Source: Lachnospiraceae bacterium (lineage in GTDB: Bacteria > Bacillota > Clostridia > Lachnospirales > Lachnospiraceae). Taken from it: a stretch of 63,371 nt of DNA. Of the stretch, positions 25,664 through 34,887 are shown piece by piece (position 1 is the first letter of the stretch; each line of letters opens with the position of its first letter). The notes under the pieces are model-generated. The model ran no database searches. It was given only the letters and a program-made list of their open reading frames with translations, and was not told the DNA's origin. The translations under genes were made by a program, and so were the position numbers. Where the stretch lies: NCBI GenBank assembly GCA_022791755.1, contig JAAVZR010000026.1, forward strand, positions 1 through 63,371. Direction: 5' to 3'.

Positions 25664-27640
25664 TCACTCTCTTCCGCTCATACGCTTCTTGGTAACCAGC
25701 ATCACGCCGGCGCCCAGAACCAGGATACCGCCGACTACGTAGAAGATCGTAGTACCGATACCGCCGGTGGAGGGGAGAAGGGAACCGGAGCGGTTCTCGA
25801 TATCAATCGTAAACAGCATGGTATCTTCGTCCATCTCCAATGTTTCTGACTCAATATTATCACCGATCTGCTTTGTTACGTTCCAGGCAATAACTGCGGC
25901 TCCATCCGCTCTACTAATTTCATAGCTTACGATAATCGTAATCGGATTTGCCAGCTTATTATAACCATTGGGAGCCGTTACCTCCGTAATCGTATAAGTA
26001 CCTTCCGATAATCCTTTGAACTGCAGCTCGCCATTCTCATCTACCCATGCGGTTATCTCTACCTCTTCCGTCAAATCTCCTTCTACCGGAACCGCATCAA
26101 TAGTATATACTTTTTTGAATCTGGCGTACTCACCGTCAGCATTCTTTACATACTTATCATCAGCTACCAATACAGGAGTGCCGTCTTCATTCGTTTCCCC
26201 TGTCTCAGAGCCGGGTACGGTCTGTGTGTACGTATTGTCATCCAGCAGATACCAATCTCCATTTTCATCTGCCACAAATGCCAGCTCTTCCGTAACGACT
26301 CTGTTTAATTTAGTTCCTTTGATAGTAAATTCGGCGCCCGTCAGTGAATTACCGTTCTCGTCTGTCTTATGCAGTAAGAGCCCCAGAACATAGGTATAGG
26401 TCTTAATAATCGGGCTTTCTCCAATGGGGTCGTCAGGCTTAGGCTCATCCGGTGTCTCCGGTGTTCCCCTGTTCTCATCCCTGGGATCATTGGAATACTT
26501 CAGATAAATTTCGTTTGTGTTCGGAATGGTTCCGATTTCCGCTTCTTCATTTAACTTAGCCGAATATGTGACGGTAATATCTTTGCCGGCCTCGTCTGCC
26601 CATTTAATAAAGTCGATGAAAACAATTTCCACATGTGTTTTTCCTGTGGTTTCATCTTCTGTTACATTTACATAATAATCAAAATTTTCACGCGGTTCGC
26701 TTTTATCTTTCCACTCCGTAAGCTTCGTATCGCCAATGCTTATTTCCACATCTTCATTAAAGGTCAGGCCTTTGGACAGAGTATCGTCGAAAATGAAGAA
26801 ATAATTCTTGTAGCCTGCCATGGAAGGTACCCTGGAAGTTACGATATAAGGAACGTCATCCCCGATGGCTGCCGTATTGTAATCCTCATCTTCATCTGTT
26901 CCGCTGGGTCTGTTACCGGCAATCGCGCCCTGTATATTATTAAGATCATCCGTATCTTCATCCACCGCGATTTTCTTATCCACATCAGGATAGGTCGCCT
27001 TCACAACCACATTGGCGGAAGGAGTCGTGGAAGTCAGGGAGCAGATAGAAGAGAAGCCCTCACCGATCTCTGCCGCACCCCTGGGATATACCAGGTAAGT
27101 ACCCAGAATCAGTCCCTCAACAGTAATGCAATCTTTCCCGTCGTCATCGGTAAAAGTATTCTTAGCTTCTGTTTCTGTCGCTTCTGTTCTGGCAATAACG
27201 CTCTCATCGACAGACTCTTCGGGTAAGCTGACAGCATACGCTAAAGCTTCCTGAGCAAACTCTGCAACATTTTCATCTGTGAGAGCAATATACTTTGTCT
27301 GCTGGCCAATGGTCACTACGGCATAAGAAGAAGTCTCCTGACCATTCTCATCTTTTTCCTGTGCGTCTACAATGTATTTTGCACCGGTACCATTAAAGAA
27401 ATCAACCCACTTTTCAGCAATCGTATAAGCGACTGTCAGACTGTCTCCGCTGCCTGCATAAGACAGATCAAAGATCCTGTACAGATCATATTGCTGATTG
27501 TTTACCACGCCTGTAATAGTGATTTTACCTGTTTCCGATCCCTGGCTTCCGCTGAGTTCAGAAGCAAAAGCAGGTATCGTCATGGTAAGAACCATAATCA
27601 TTACAAGCAAAATACTACCAAGCTTTTTCCATTTCTTCAT
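25664..27640 (-). CDS. Major pilin, LPXTG-anchored (SpaH/EbpB-like)
   Basis: About 658 residues from the ATG at 27640 (MKKWKKLGS), which has an AAAGGATG site; an upstream frame extension lacks one. Signal peptide ends PAFA. An N-terminal pilin domain (TITGVVNNQQYDLYRIFDL) is followed by VVVKATYPDVDKKIA, where a lysine for isopeptide linkage is likely. A second domain follows, then a SpaA domain with the E-box YTITEVTAPNGYN. The sorting signal is LPSTG (~622-626), then a hydrophobic helix and KKRMSGRE. Separate hairpins on both sides suggest its mRNA is handled differently from its neighbours, as expected for the most abundant subunit. Confidence 0.9.
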   Translation of the reverse strand: MKKWKKLGSILLVMIMVLTMTIPAFASELSGSQGSETGKITITGVVNNQQYDLYRIFDLSYAGSGDSLTVAYTIAEKWVDFFNGTGAKYIVDAQEKDENGQETSSYAVVTIGQQTKYIALTDENVAEFAQEALAYAVSLPEESVDESVIARTEATETEAKNTFTDDDGKDCITVEGLILGTYLVYPRGAAEIGEGFSSICSLTSTTPSANVVVKATYPDVDKKIAVDEDTDDLNNIQGAIAGNRPSGTDEDEDYNTAAIGDDVPYIVTSRVPSMAGYKNYFFIFDDTLSKGLTFNEDVEISIGDTKLTEWKDKSEPRENFDYYVNVTEDETTGKTHVEIVFIDFIKWADEAGKDITVTYSAKLNEEAEIGTIPNTNEIYLKYSNDPRDENRGTPETPDEPKPDDPIGESPIIKTYTYVLGLLLHKTDENGNSLTGAEFTIKGTKLNRVVTEELAFVADENGDWYLLDDNTYTQTVPGSETGETNEDGTPVLVADDKYVKNADGEYARFKKVYTIDAVPVEGDLTEEVEITAWVDENGELQFKGLSEGTYTITEVTAPNGYNKLANPITIIVSYEISRADGAAVIAWNVTKQIGDNIESETLEMDEDTMLFTIDIENRSGSLLPSTGGIGTTIFYVVGGILVLGAGVMLVTKKRMSGRE

Positions 27641-27844
27641 AATTCCTACATCCTTTCTTCTCTTAATTTTTTTATTTATCTCCCGAAAGGCGGTCACTTT
27701 CGATTTCTCCGCTGTTTCGGGGCACTGACGCTTTTACAGCAGATCAGTATTTCCTGATTCACCTCCCTTATGTGGGTTTATGTATACAGCAGGATACTGC
27801 GTCAGGTAAAGCCATGCAGATTATCCATTGTATTTTCATATGAC

Positions 27845-27871
27845 GGCGGTCTTTTCCATCATAAGACCGCC
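27845..27871 (-). terminator. Hairpin between signal peptidase and major pilin genes
   Basis: GGCGGTCTT (27845-27853) and AAGACCGCC (27863-27871) form a perfect 9-bp stem with a 9-nt loop, about 20 bp after the lepB stop. There is no clear U-tract, so it may be a partial terminator or an mRNA stabiliser. Further downstream on the minus strand, TTTACC and TATACA 18 bp apart could start a separate pilin transcript. Confidence 0.5.
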
Positions 27872-27890
27872 AGTATTCCGATAAATTATG

Positions 27891-28472
27891 TCAATCAATC
27901 AATCCAAGATCAGAGAGGGGCCATACACGAAGCAGAATACGCCCGATAGTCAGATTCGTTCGGATACAGCCCACCGCCGTATTTCTGGAATCCACCGATG
28001 TCTCTCTGTGATCTCCCATCACGAATATACAGCTGTCAGGCACCTGGTAGGGAAGTTCGATATTGCAGTTGCCCAGTGACTTCTCAGAGATATACGGCTC
28101 ATCCAGCTGTACATCATTGACAAACACATTTCCTTCTTCATCGATATCCACCCAGTCGCCTGCATTGGCAATGACTCTCTTCACCAGAATATTATTATTG
28201 TAGTAGAAGGCCACCACGTCCCCGGTCTTATAGTCCGAACCGTTCAGAGCCACTACGATATCTCCGTCATGCAGGGTCTCTGTCATGGAACCGCCTGTGA
28301 TCTGGAGAACCGGCAGCAACAGAACTGCGATCAGAACTGCCGCCGCCGCTACGGTTATTAAGATGTAAATCGTGCTCCTGAGCATCCGGCCATAGCTGTT
28401 TTTGTACTGTACTGCCCGCAGCTCTGCTTCCAGCTGCTCCAGTGACGGAGCCTCCAGTTTCTTCTTACTCAT
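27891..28472 (-). CDS. lepB: Signal peptidase I, bacterial Lep type
   Basis: A 193-residue membrane signal peptidase with the Ser/Lys dyad: Ser in GGSMTETL (~62) and Lys in LVKRVIA (~98), plus the conserved GDHRETSVDSR block. One N-terminal membrane helix (~30-52). The start at 28472 has a GAGGAAC site. It lies 18 bp after the 1838-aa surface protein gene. The operon thus has both a Lep-type and a SipW-type peptidase, presumably for sortase substrates and TasA-like subunits respectively (inferred). Confidence 0.92.
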   Translation of the reverse strand: MSKKKLEAPSLEQLEAELRAVQYKNSYGRMLRSTIYILITVAAAAVLIAVLLLPVLQITGGSMTETLHDGDIVVALNGSDYKTGDVVAFYYNNNILVKRVIANAGDWVDIDEEGNVFVNDVQLDEPYISEKSLGNCNIELPYQVPDSCIFVMGDHRETSVDSRNTAVGCIRTNLTIGRILLRVWPLSDLGLID

Positions 28473-28489
28473 GCATGTTCCTCGGTTCG

Positions 28490-31400
28490 CTATTGATTCA
28501 GAGTTTTCCTGCTCCGTCTGCGTCTCAGATCGTAGCTGTACAGCGCTCCGGTGCTGAGTAACAGGATACCGCCGATGGTGAAGATGATGGTGCCGGCGCC
28601 GCCGGTTTCGGGGAGTTTGTAACGTTTCTGATTCACATACTGCACTACGTCTTCTTTGGGCTGCGCAGCTTCTCTATCCACCACTATCGTACCGGTTACC
28701 GTATCTCCTTCTGTTATGGCATTTCCGTTGACTTGATAGAACGGTTTGAACAGTTCGCTTATATCATTACCCTTGGAACCATCCTCATTGATAATATGTC
28801 CGCCTGTTTCCCTGATCGTGTACCTGGTTCCGTCAGGCAAAAAGTTTACTATGATATATTCGCCTTCCCTCAGTTCAAATTTTCCGCCGTCAAATACAAT
28901 AACGTCGCTTTTGATAACCTCGTCTGTTCCATCCGGATTCTTTTTAAAGCGGGTATAGGAATAGTCATCCGGCAGATTATTGCCATCCTTATCTGTAAAA
29001 TTAATTTCAAACTCGTATTCGAAATTATCAGGAAGGCCCATCGCATCCTTTTCTATCCTTAATTTTCCCGTATTCTGTTCCGGTGTGATCGACGATACCG
29101 AAGGTAAGGTAAATCTCATATAACAGGTCGAACCGGAAGCTCCGCGTTCCGTATAAAAGAAACTGAGCTTATGCTCTCCCTCGCTTCCTTTTTCAATGTA
29201 GTCCCACAGATTGACGTACTCGCCCATGGAAGGATGAACGCCGCCTATATCGCAAACCAGTGTACCATCCAGAAATACCCACATATCGTCGTCGCCGAAG
29301 AAATAATATTCCAGTGGTCCGACATAATCTTCTGTCAGGTTAAATTGAACCTCAAACTGCATTCCGAAATACGAATTATGATCCTGCCCGTCATCACTTG
29401 CCGGAAAACTGGAGGTCCCTAAACCTACCGCTTTTCTTTGATCTGCTTTCTCTTTATTTCCAAACTTTAAATCATGGCCTGCCGCCCCGTATGTTTCTGC
29501 CTGATCCATGGGCCAGTAATTATTGGTCCAGAGAGGTAACTTGCTGCTCCAGCCTTCCGTGATATACGCGAGATATTCCAGCTCCTGCGCGCTCGTGCCC
29601 GTCACCCCCGTAAACGTATAGGTGTCGCCGGAACGATTAAAGTTTAAAGAGAATTTTTCATTTTGGTTTCCTACAATTACTTCTTTTCCTGCCGCGGTAC
29701 CGTCATTAAATAAATTCGGCGCCGCAACACCGGCGGAATATATGATTTTCCCCTCCGAAGATAATCCTTTCACCAGATTAAACGTGCACTTATTTACGTC
29801 TGCATTATTATCGTTTCCTTTGTTTAAAGTCTGACTTTTTAATGATGTTGTTTCTTTTCTATCTGCTCCTTCTGCCGCCAGATGAACTACCTTTCTACCC
29901 ACTGTTGCTTCTTCGTCATCCCATTCAACAGAACCATAGGGCACCTGTGCATTATTGTTGCCAAACGCTAACATTGTGCCTTTACCATTATAGTTGCTAT
30001 TTATACCCTGATTGTTGGTATTGGCATAGATGGTATTATTTCCTGCCTCATTCTGTGAGGCATAAGTTCCGGAATTTGCAATATCTTCGCTTTTGTAAAG
30101 CTTTCCGTCCGTAATGTCGTAGTCATAAAAATTAACCGCGTTATTATAAAGACTTGTGCTTTCATCAAAAACAAGACGTATTACCGTATTTTCTTCTATG
30201 AGAAGCAACTTATCGTCATTACCGGCGGAGACGGCACGGTTGGTAAAATGATAGCTTAATACGTCGTCCTCTCTTCCATAGATCATCCAGTCTGCTTCAT
30301 CAATACTTGTTACTGTCCCTGTCCCTTTCCAGATCCATATCTCCTTTAACGTATAGTTTCCGTTTTCATACAGTCTGTTAAAATATGCCAGATTCGGAGC
30401 AATGATATACTCATACTCTTTTTCATCGTACATTTCGGTTAATACGGATTCTGTCAGGAGCGGATATTTTCTGTTTTTCAGAGGTTTTCCATTTGCATCC
30501 AAATTTGAACCCACATCCAGGAAGATCTTTTTGATGGTATGTTCCGCACCGTTTTGCGGCAGTTTCCCACCGCTGGTATCTATTACATACAGCGCGGCAA
30601 CATCGAGGCCGTTTTCGGATACCGTGTTGGTGTACGCATAATACTGAACCTTAAATTTTGGATTCGCCACCTGGCCATTCTGCGCAACCACCATGAGATT
30701 ATTTTCCAGAACCATTTCTTCCATTTCCGGAATCTCTTCTTCTTCGCCGGTCAGGAACAGACTTCCCACTTCTTCGAGCTCTTCCTCATTGCCGGACATC
30801 ACGCTCAAAAGCATGCCGGTATTCAGATCTTCAATAACAGCCTCCTCAGGAGCTTCCTCTATCTTATCCAGAATTTGTTCCTTCGGCGTTACCTGGGCCG
30901 TCACCTTACAGTCATTTAAATCCAGCTCCTGTCCGTCACAGTGCAGATGGAACTCCAGAACAGACAGGTCAGACCATTCTCCCTCTACCTCCGCATCTTC
31001 CGCCACGATAGAGGATATCTCCTCGTATACCGGATTTTCCTTTTCCAGTGTCACCACTTCCAGCATCAGGCGACGGTCTTTTTCCTTATCCGGGACTTCT
31101 TCTGTCTCCGCGCTGTCTCCGGCCTCCTCGTCCCCCTCGCCGGTCTCCGATTCGTCCGTCTCCACGGTCTCATCCTCGGCTGATGTTTCCTGCCCGTCCC
31201 CGATCTCCTGCGTTTTTGGTTCTTCCTGCGTCTCCTGACTCTCCGGTACTTCTTCCCTGGTCTCTTCTTCCGTCTCCGGCTCTGTTTCGTCCGCCGCCAC
31301 GGTCTCCGGCTGCGATTCTGTCTCAGGAATCATCTCGCCGGCAGGTCTCTCCTCCGTCTTATCCTCTTCCGGCCCCATATAGGATGCCGTACCCTGAATA

Positions 31401-34006
31401 TTTAAAGTCACGGAGAAATCCTCTGCCTCATAGACGAATGTGCTGTCCACATCCACATCGACCGTTTCGATTCTTATATATCTGGCCAGTGCCAGTATGC
31501 CGCTTTCCGGCATTTCACACTCTAATACCGGGATCTCTGTCTCATCCGCAGTCAGCTCTGCGCTTTCGGACTCCCGGACCCCATTTTCATCCTGGCTCAG
31601 TATCGAAGTATGAAGCTTCACTCCCTCGCGGGCCGCCAGATGTTCGCCCAGAGCCTCTTTCAATTCCTCCTCCAGGGCAGCCTTCGGCGTCACCTGTACG
31701 GTGACAGAGCAGTCCGACAGATCCACTTCTGTCTCGCCCAGATACAGACGAGCTTCCAGTACGGACAGATCCAAAACCCGGTTTTCTGCCGCCGTCTCAT
31801 CTGCATCATCGAAGTATGCCTCCAGCTGCCTGTACAGATCGCTGTCGCTGTCCAGCGTTCTCACAGCCAGTTCCAGCTCGCCCGACTCATTTCCTACTCT
31901 TGTCAGATTCTCCGGCTGAACGGTCCCTGTCTCCGGCTGCCTGTCATCATCGGATAAGCTGCCTTCCTCCTGTACATCGTCTGCCTGCCCCTCCATGCTT
32001 TCAGGCTCTGTCTCCTCTTTTGGCGCTGTCTGCGTCTCTGCGGGATCCGAAGCCTCTTCTTCTGCGGGCTCTTTGCTCTCCTCCGTCTCCGGTGATACGA
32101 TTACATTCTTATCATCGTCAGACTCATCCTCCGGGACAGACACCTGCCCCCGGATATTCCATGTCACGACGTAGTTTTCCATAGTATAGGTAAATACGTC
32201 GTCCACATCTATTTTCTCATCGTCTTTCACATCGGTCTGCTCATACCGTGCCATACCCAGCACTCGGTTTTCTGTCAGAGTACCATGCAGTACCGGCAGC
32301 TCTTCCTCTTCTCCTGTCAGCCGGACGGTTTCTGTCTCTGCGATGCCATTCTCATTCTGCTGCAAAAGCGCTACGGCGATACCGCTCTCCTGTGCCGGAT
32401 CCGACTCCTCTCCCGCTATCCGCGCCAGCTCCTCCTCCGTCACAGCCTTGGGCGTCACCTGTGCTATGACCTCGCAGCCGGACAAATCCAGTTCTTCGTC
32501 TGCGCGATACACATGGAATTCCAGCACGGACAGATCGATGAGATCATTCTCCGTATCCACATTTTTTACTGCTGTCAGATAACCGGCCATCTCGCCGCAG
32601 ATGGCGTCGGCCATATCCAGCTCACGAACCTCCAGCCTCAGCTTTGCTTCTTCTGTCCCGTTTTCTCCTTCTGTGGCAGATTCCTGCGTCTCTTCTTCTG
32701 AAGCCGCGGTATTCTCTTCGGTTATCTGAGTTTCAGCCCCGGCAGTCTCGGCTATACTCCCTGTTTCTGCCTCATCGGAGCTTTCCACTGTTTCCTGGTC
32801 ATTATCAGCATTCTCGGCCTGCGTATCGCCCACAGTCTCGCCATCCGTCGCCTGGTCTGCGACAGGACTCTCATTCTGATCCGTCTCCGTAGCTTTCGGC
32901 ATACCGGCCAGGCCGCGCACATGCAGTTTCAGGGTGTATGTGTCGCTGTCATATATGAACTCGTCGTCGATCTCAATACTGTCTTTCTTTTCCTGCGGAT
33001 CGGCCGTCTCCGTTTCGGAGCTCTCTTCCTCAGTCTGATCTTCCGTGACGTTTTCCGTGGAAGCTTCGCTGTCTTCGACACTCTCGCTCTCTTCTGTCTC
33101 TTCTCCTGTCTCTTCTGCCGGCTCTGCGCTCTCCACCTCGTGGAAGCAGCCTTTCTCATGCTGATGCTCCGGCACCACAGTCTGTGTGCAGACCAGGACA
33201 CGCACTGTCCTCATCTCGCCTTCTTCTTCTGTCTCTCTCTCTTCATAACAGCTGTCATTATGCTGATGAGGGATGATCTCCTCCCTCTCGCAGGTCAGAA
33301 CCTGATCCTTACTGTAACATTCGTCTGTATGAGTATGGGCTCCCTGGCCTTCTTCGGATTCACAGATCAGCTTTTTTCCGATTTCGTAGCATTCATCGGT
33401 ATGTACATGGGCTTCGCTCTGCTCCTGCTCACAGATATATACGGGATCCTGACTTATGCATTCTTCCGTATGGGTATGCTCCTCCCCTTCCTCCGGAGCG
33501 CAGTTATATACGGGGTCCGGGCTCACACACTCATTTGTATGGGTATGGACTTCCTGCTCTTGCTCTTCGCAGATCAGCTTCTTTTCCTCTTCATAGCACG
33601 CATCGGTGTGGATATGCCCTTCGCTTTCTTCCAGCTCACAGGTCAGAGTCTCATGTTCCTCATAGCAGGCTCCCTCATGGGTATGGGCCTCTATCTCAGG
33701 GAGAGCGCACCTCATTGCGCCGTCAGCGCCGTAGCAGTTCTCTTCATGGACATGGACTACATAGTCTGCCTGACCGCAGATCAGACTGCCCTCTTCATTC
33801 ATGCATTCTTCCGTATGCGTATGGACGGCAAACACACACTCCAGAACATCGTCCTTACGCTCCATTGAAATTCCGGGAATCATCATCACGCCTGCCACGC
33901 CCAAAATCACCGCGCAGGAAAGAACGCCGACGGCCTTCTGCCAGCGTTTCCAGCTTTTATTTTTCCGTACGAATTTTTCAACCCGTTTAGAGGTATCGTG
34001 ATTCAT
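28490..34006 (-). CDS. Giant LPETG surface protein with His/Cys repeats and fibro-slime domain
   Basis: About 1838 residues; the ATG at 34006 is preferred because AAAGGAGG lies 6 nt upstream. In order: basic N-terminus and export helix (~25-45); about ten His/Cys repeats (~58-290); an acidic E/S/T-rich stretch; three tandem modules of ~250 residues (~340-1108), each with a strand such as FxYxxxxxxVTxNIxG and a block LSVLEFHVYRADEELDLSGC or close variant, separated by acidic linkers; a fibro-slime domain (~1510-1640, FFGDDDMWVFLDGTLVCDIG); a Cna-B-like domain; and LPETG (~1798), a helix and RRRRSRK. Likely a long pilus-tip or wall-bound adhesin. Confidence 0.88.
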   Translation of the reverse strand: MNHDTSKRVEKFVRKNKSWKRWQKAVGVLSCAVILGVAGVMMIPGISMERKDDVLECVFAVHTHTEECMNEEGSLICGQADYVVHVHEENCYGADGAMRCALPEIEAHTHEGACYEEHETLTCELEESEGHIHTDACYEEEKKLICEEQEQEVHTHTNECVSPDPVYNCAPEEGEEHTHTEECISQDPVYICEQEQSEAHVHTDECYEIGKKLICESEEGQGAHTHTDECYSKDQVLTCEREEIIPHQHNDSCYEERETEEEGEMRTVRVLVCTQTVVPEHQHEKGCFHEVESAEPAEETGEETEESESVEDSEASTENVTEDQTEEESSETETADPQEKKDSIEIDDEFIYDSDTYTLKLHVRGLAGMPKATETDQNESPVADQATDGETVGDTQAENADNDQETVESSDEAETGSIAETAGAETQITEENTAASEEETQESATEGENGTEEAKLRLEVRELDMADAICGEMAGYLTAVKNVDTENDLIDLSVLEFHVYRADEELDLSGCEVIAQVTPKAVTEEELARIAGEESDPAQESGIAVALLQQNENGIAETETVRLTGEEEELPVLHGTLTENRVLGMARYEQTDVKDDEKIDVDDVFTYTMENYVVTWNIRGQVSVPEDESDDDKNVIVSPETEESKEPAEEEASDPAETQTAPKEETEPESMEGQADDVQEEGSLSDDDRQPETGTVQPENLTRVGNESGELELAVRTLDSDSDLYRQLEAYFDDADETAAENRVLDLSVLEARLYLGETEVDLSDCSVTVQVTPKAALEEELKEALGEHLAAREGVKLHTSILSQDENGVRESESAELTADETEIPVLECEMPESGILALARYIRIETVDVDVDSTFVYEAEDFSVTLNIQGTASYMGPEEDKTEERPAGEMIPETESQPETVAADETEPETEEETREEVPESQETQEEPKTQEIGDGQETSAEDETVETDESETGEGDEEAGDSAETEEVPDKEKDRRLMLEVVTLEKENPVYEEISSIVAEDAEVEGEWSDLSVLEFHLHCDGQELDLNDCKVTAQVTPKEQILDKIEEAPEEAVIEDLNTGMLLSVMSGNEEELEEVGSLFLTGEEEEIPEMEEMVLENNLMVVAQNGQVANPKFKVQYYAYTNTVSENGLDVAALYVIDTSGGKLPQNGAEHTIKKIFLDVGSNLDANGKPLKNRKYPLLTESVLTEMYDEKEYEYIIAPNLAYFNRLYENGNYTLKEIWIWKGTGTVTSIDEADWMIYGREDDVLSYHFTNRAVSAGNDDKLLLIEENTVIRLVFDESTSLYNNAVNFYDYDITDGKLYKSEDIANSGTYASQNEAGNNTIYANTNNQGINSNYNGKGTMLAFGNNNAQVPYGSVEWDDEEATVGRKVVHLAAEGADRKETTSLKSQTLNKGNDNNADVNKCTFNLVKGLSSEGKIIYSAGVAAPNLFNDGTAAGKEVIVGNQNEKFSLNFNRSGDTYTFTGVTGTSAQELEYLAYITEGWSSKLPLWTNNYWPMDQAETYGAAGHDLKFGNKEKADQRKAVGLGTSSFPASDDGQDHNSYFGMQFEVQFNLTEDYVGPLEYYFFGDDDMWVFLDGTLVCDIGGVHPSMGEYVNLWDYIEKGSEGEHKLSFFYTERGASGSTCYMRFTLPSVSSITPEQNTGKLRIEKDAMGLPDNFEYEFEINFTDKDGNNLPDDYSYTRFKKNPDGTDEVIKSDVIVFDGGKFELREGEYIIVNFLPDGTRYTIRETGGHIINEDGSKGNDISELFKPFYQVNGNAITEGDTVTGTIVVDREAAQPKEDVVQYVNQKRYKLPETGGAGTIIFTIGGILLLSTGALYSYDLRRRRSRKTLNQ
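33135..33830 (-). repeat. Ten tandem His/Cys repeats in the N-terminus of the 1838-aa protein
   Basis: The encoded repeats are about 22-23 residues with the pattern H-x-H-x3-C-x8-9-C, such as HTHTEECMNEEGSLICG, HVHEENCYGADGAMRC, HTHEGACYEEHETLTC and HIHTDACYEEEKKLIC. Each has two His and two Cys plus acidic spacer. The last two units are longer or divergent (HQHNDSCYEERE and HQHEKGCFHEVE). Confidence 0.88.
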
Positions 34007-34040
34007 CTTCATCCTCCTTTTATGTTACATGGCGTCTGTC

Positions 34041-34559
34041 CTACAGACGTTCGATGATATTCCCTTCCGTATCCGAAACGGTTTCTGTCTCCAAATCCTG
34101 AGCAAGGATTTCTTCCGCGATCTGACGCAGCTTCTCTTCGTCGGCATTTCTTATCGCTTCTTCTTTATCCAGCTCCTGTCCGGTCTGCCTGACATTCATA
34201 AGATACTGATCCGCCGCCCTCTGGGCCGCCTCAAAGATTCCGTTTAGCTTAAGAGCCGCCTCTGCGATCGAACCTGCTTTCTCTATCTCGATTCTGCGAA
34301 AGTTTTGCTGTCTCTCCAGCATCTCTCTCAATTCCCGCAGCTGAGCATCCTTCTTATCCAGACGTCCTTTCAGACGTTCGATCTGACTGTCTTTATCGTC
34401 CAGACGGCTCTTGAGCCGTTCACATGTCGCCTCAGACTGAATGAGATTCATCTCAAATTCCCGGGATTGCTGCCTCTGTCGTTCAAACTCCCTGCCCTGA
34501 TCCAACAGAAGCTGAAGAAGATCCTGCCTCCTTAATTTGCGCAGTTCTCTGTCTGTCAT
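34041..34559 (-). CDS. Coiled-coil protein of unknown function
   Basis: A 172-residue cytoplasmic protein, no signal or membrane segment. Residues ~15-95 are an almost continuous coiled coil with repeated D-K-D/L-K-x-R units (RLKSRLDDKDSQIERLKGRL). A more conserved-looking C-terminal segment follows (EKAGSIAEAALKLNGIFEAA). It sits 34 bp upstream of the giant LPETG gene and has an AAGGGG site. The C-terminal segment gives the impression of a DivIVA-like or scaffold protein, but I cannot assign a function. Confidence 0.7.
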   Translation of the reverse strand: MTDRELRKLRRQDLLQLLLDQGREFERQRQQSREFEMNLIQSEATCERLKSRLDDKDSQIERLKGRLDKKDAQLRELREMLERQQNFRRIEIEKAGSIAEAALKLNGIFEAAQRAADQYLMNVRQTGQELDKEEAIRNADEEKLRQIAEEILAQDLETETVSDTEGNIIERL

Positions 34560-34580
34560 AAAACTATCCCCTTCTCTATA

Positions 34581-34781
34581 CTATAACTGTGAATCTTCCT
34601 CTCCCGTGCTGTCAATGAGTTTCAGTAATTCCAGAGCACTGCGGAAACTCATCGTCTTCTTCTTATCTACCCATGTCACCTGTCCCTGCCAGGTGGCATT
34701 GTTCCTATATTGAATATGCACAAGAAAGGTAGCTTTATTGTCATATTTTTTTTCGATGCCGTCCTCATTCATCTGTTTCAC
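34581..34781 (-). CDS. Small conserved protein upstream of the fibre operon
   Basis: A 66-residue protein from a GTG at 34781; an ATG three codons later (34772) is equally possible since AGGTG lies before it. It is rich in polar and aromatic residues, with FLVHIQYRNNATWQGQVTW and MSFRSALELLKLID. I do not recognise a family with known function. It precedes the coiled-coil gene by 21 bp, so it is probably the first gene of the fibre operon. Confidence 0.65.
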   Translation of the reverse strand: MKQMNEDGIEKKYDNKATFLVHIQYRNNATWQGQVTWVDKKKTMSFRSALELLKLIDSTGEEDSQL

Positions 34782-34863
34782 CTGTTACCTTTTCTGTTCC
34801 TATACCCGCCGCATTGCTACACTTTCTCATCTTTACTATATTCTATAATAATACATGTAAAAG

Positions 34864-34885
34864 AAACGGTTAAAAAAAACCGTTT
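34864..34885 (-). terminator. Hairpin after the BTAD regulator gene
   Basis: AAACGGTT and AACCGTTT form an 8-bp stem around a run of A (T on the transcribed minus strand) and are followed by CTTTTACATG. It sits just past the regulator stop codon. Beyond it, the AT-rich stretch 34800-34860 shows -10-like TATAGT or TATTAT but no good -35, as expected for an activator-dependent promoter of the fibre operon (inferred). Confidence 0.55.
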
Positions 34886-34887
34886 TG

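Noticed and set aside
18750..33830. CRISPR array suggested by the regular repeats
   Set aside because: The repeats are coding, vary at the DNA level, and keep a protein pattern (His/Cys); there are no constant DNA repeats with unique spacers.
33535..33990. Long plus-strand open frames opposite the giant LPETG gene
   Set aside because: They mirror the repetitive His/Cys and Glu/Ser coding on the other strand, have no RBS and give low-complexity products.
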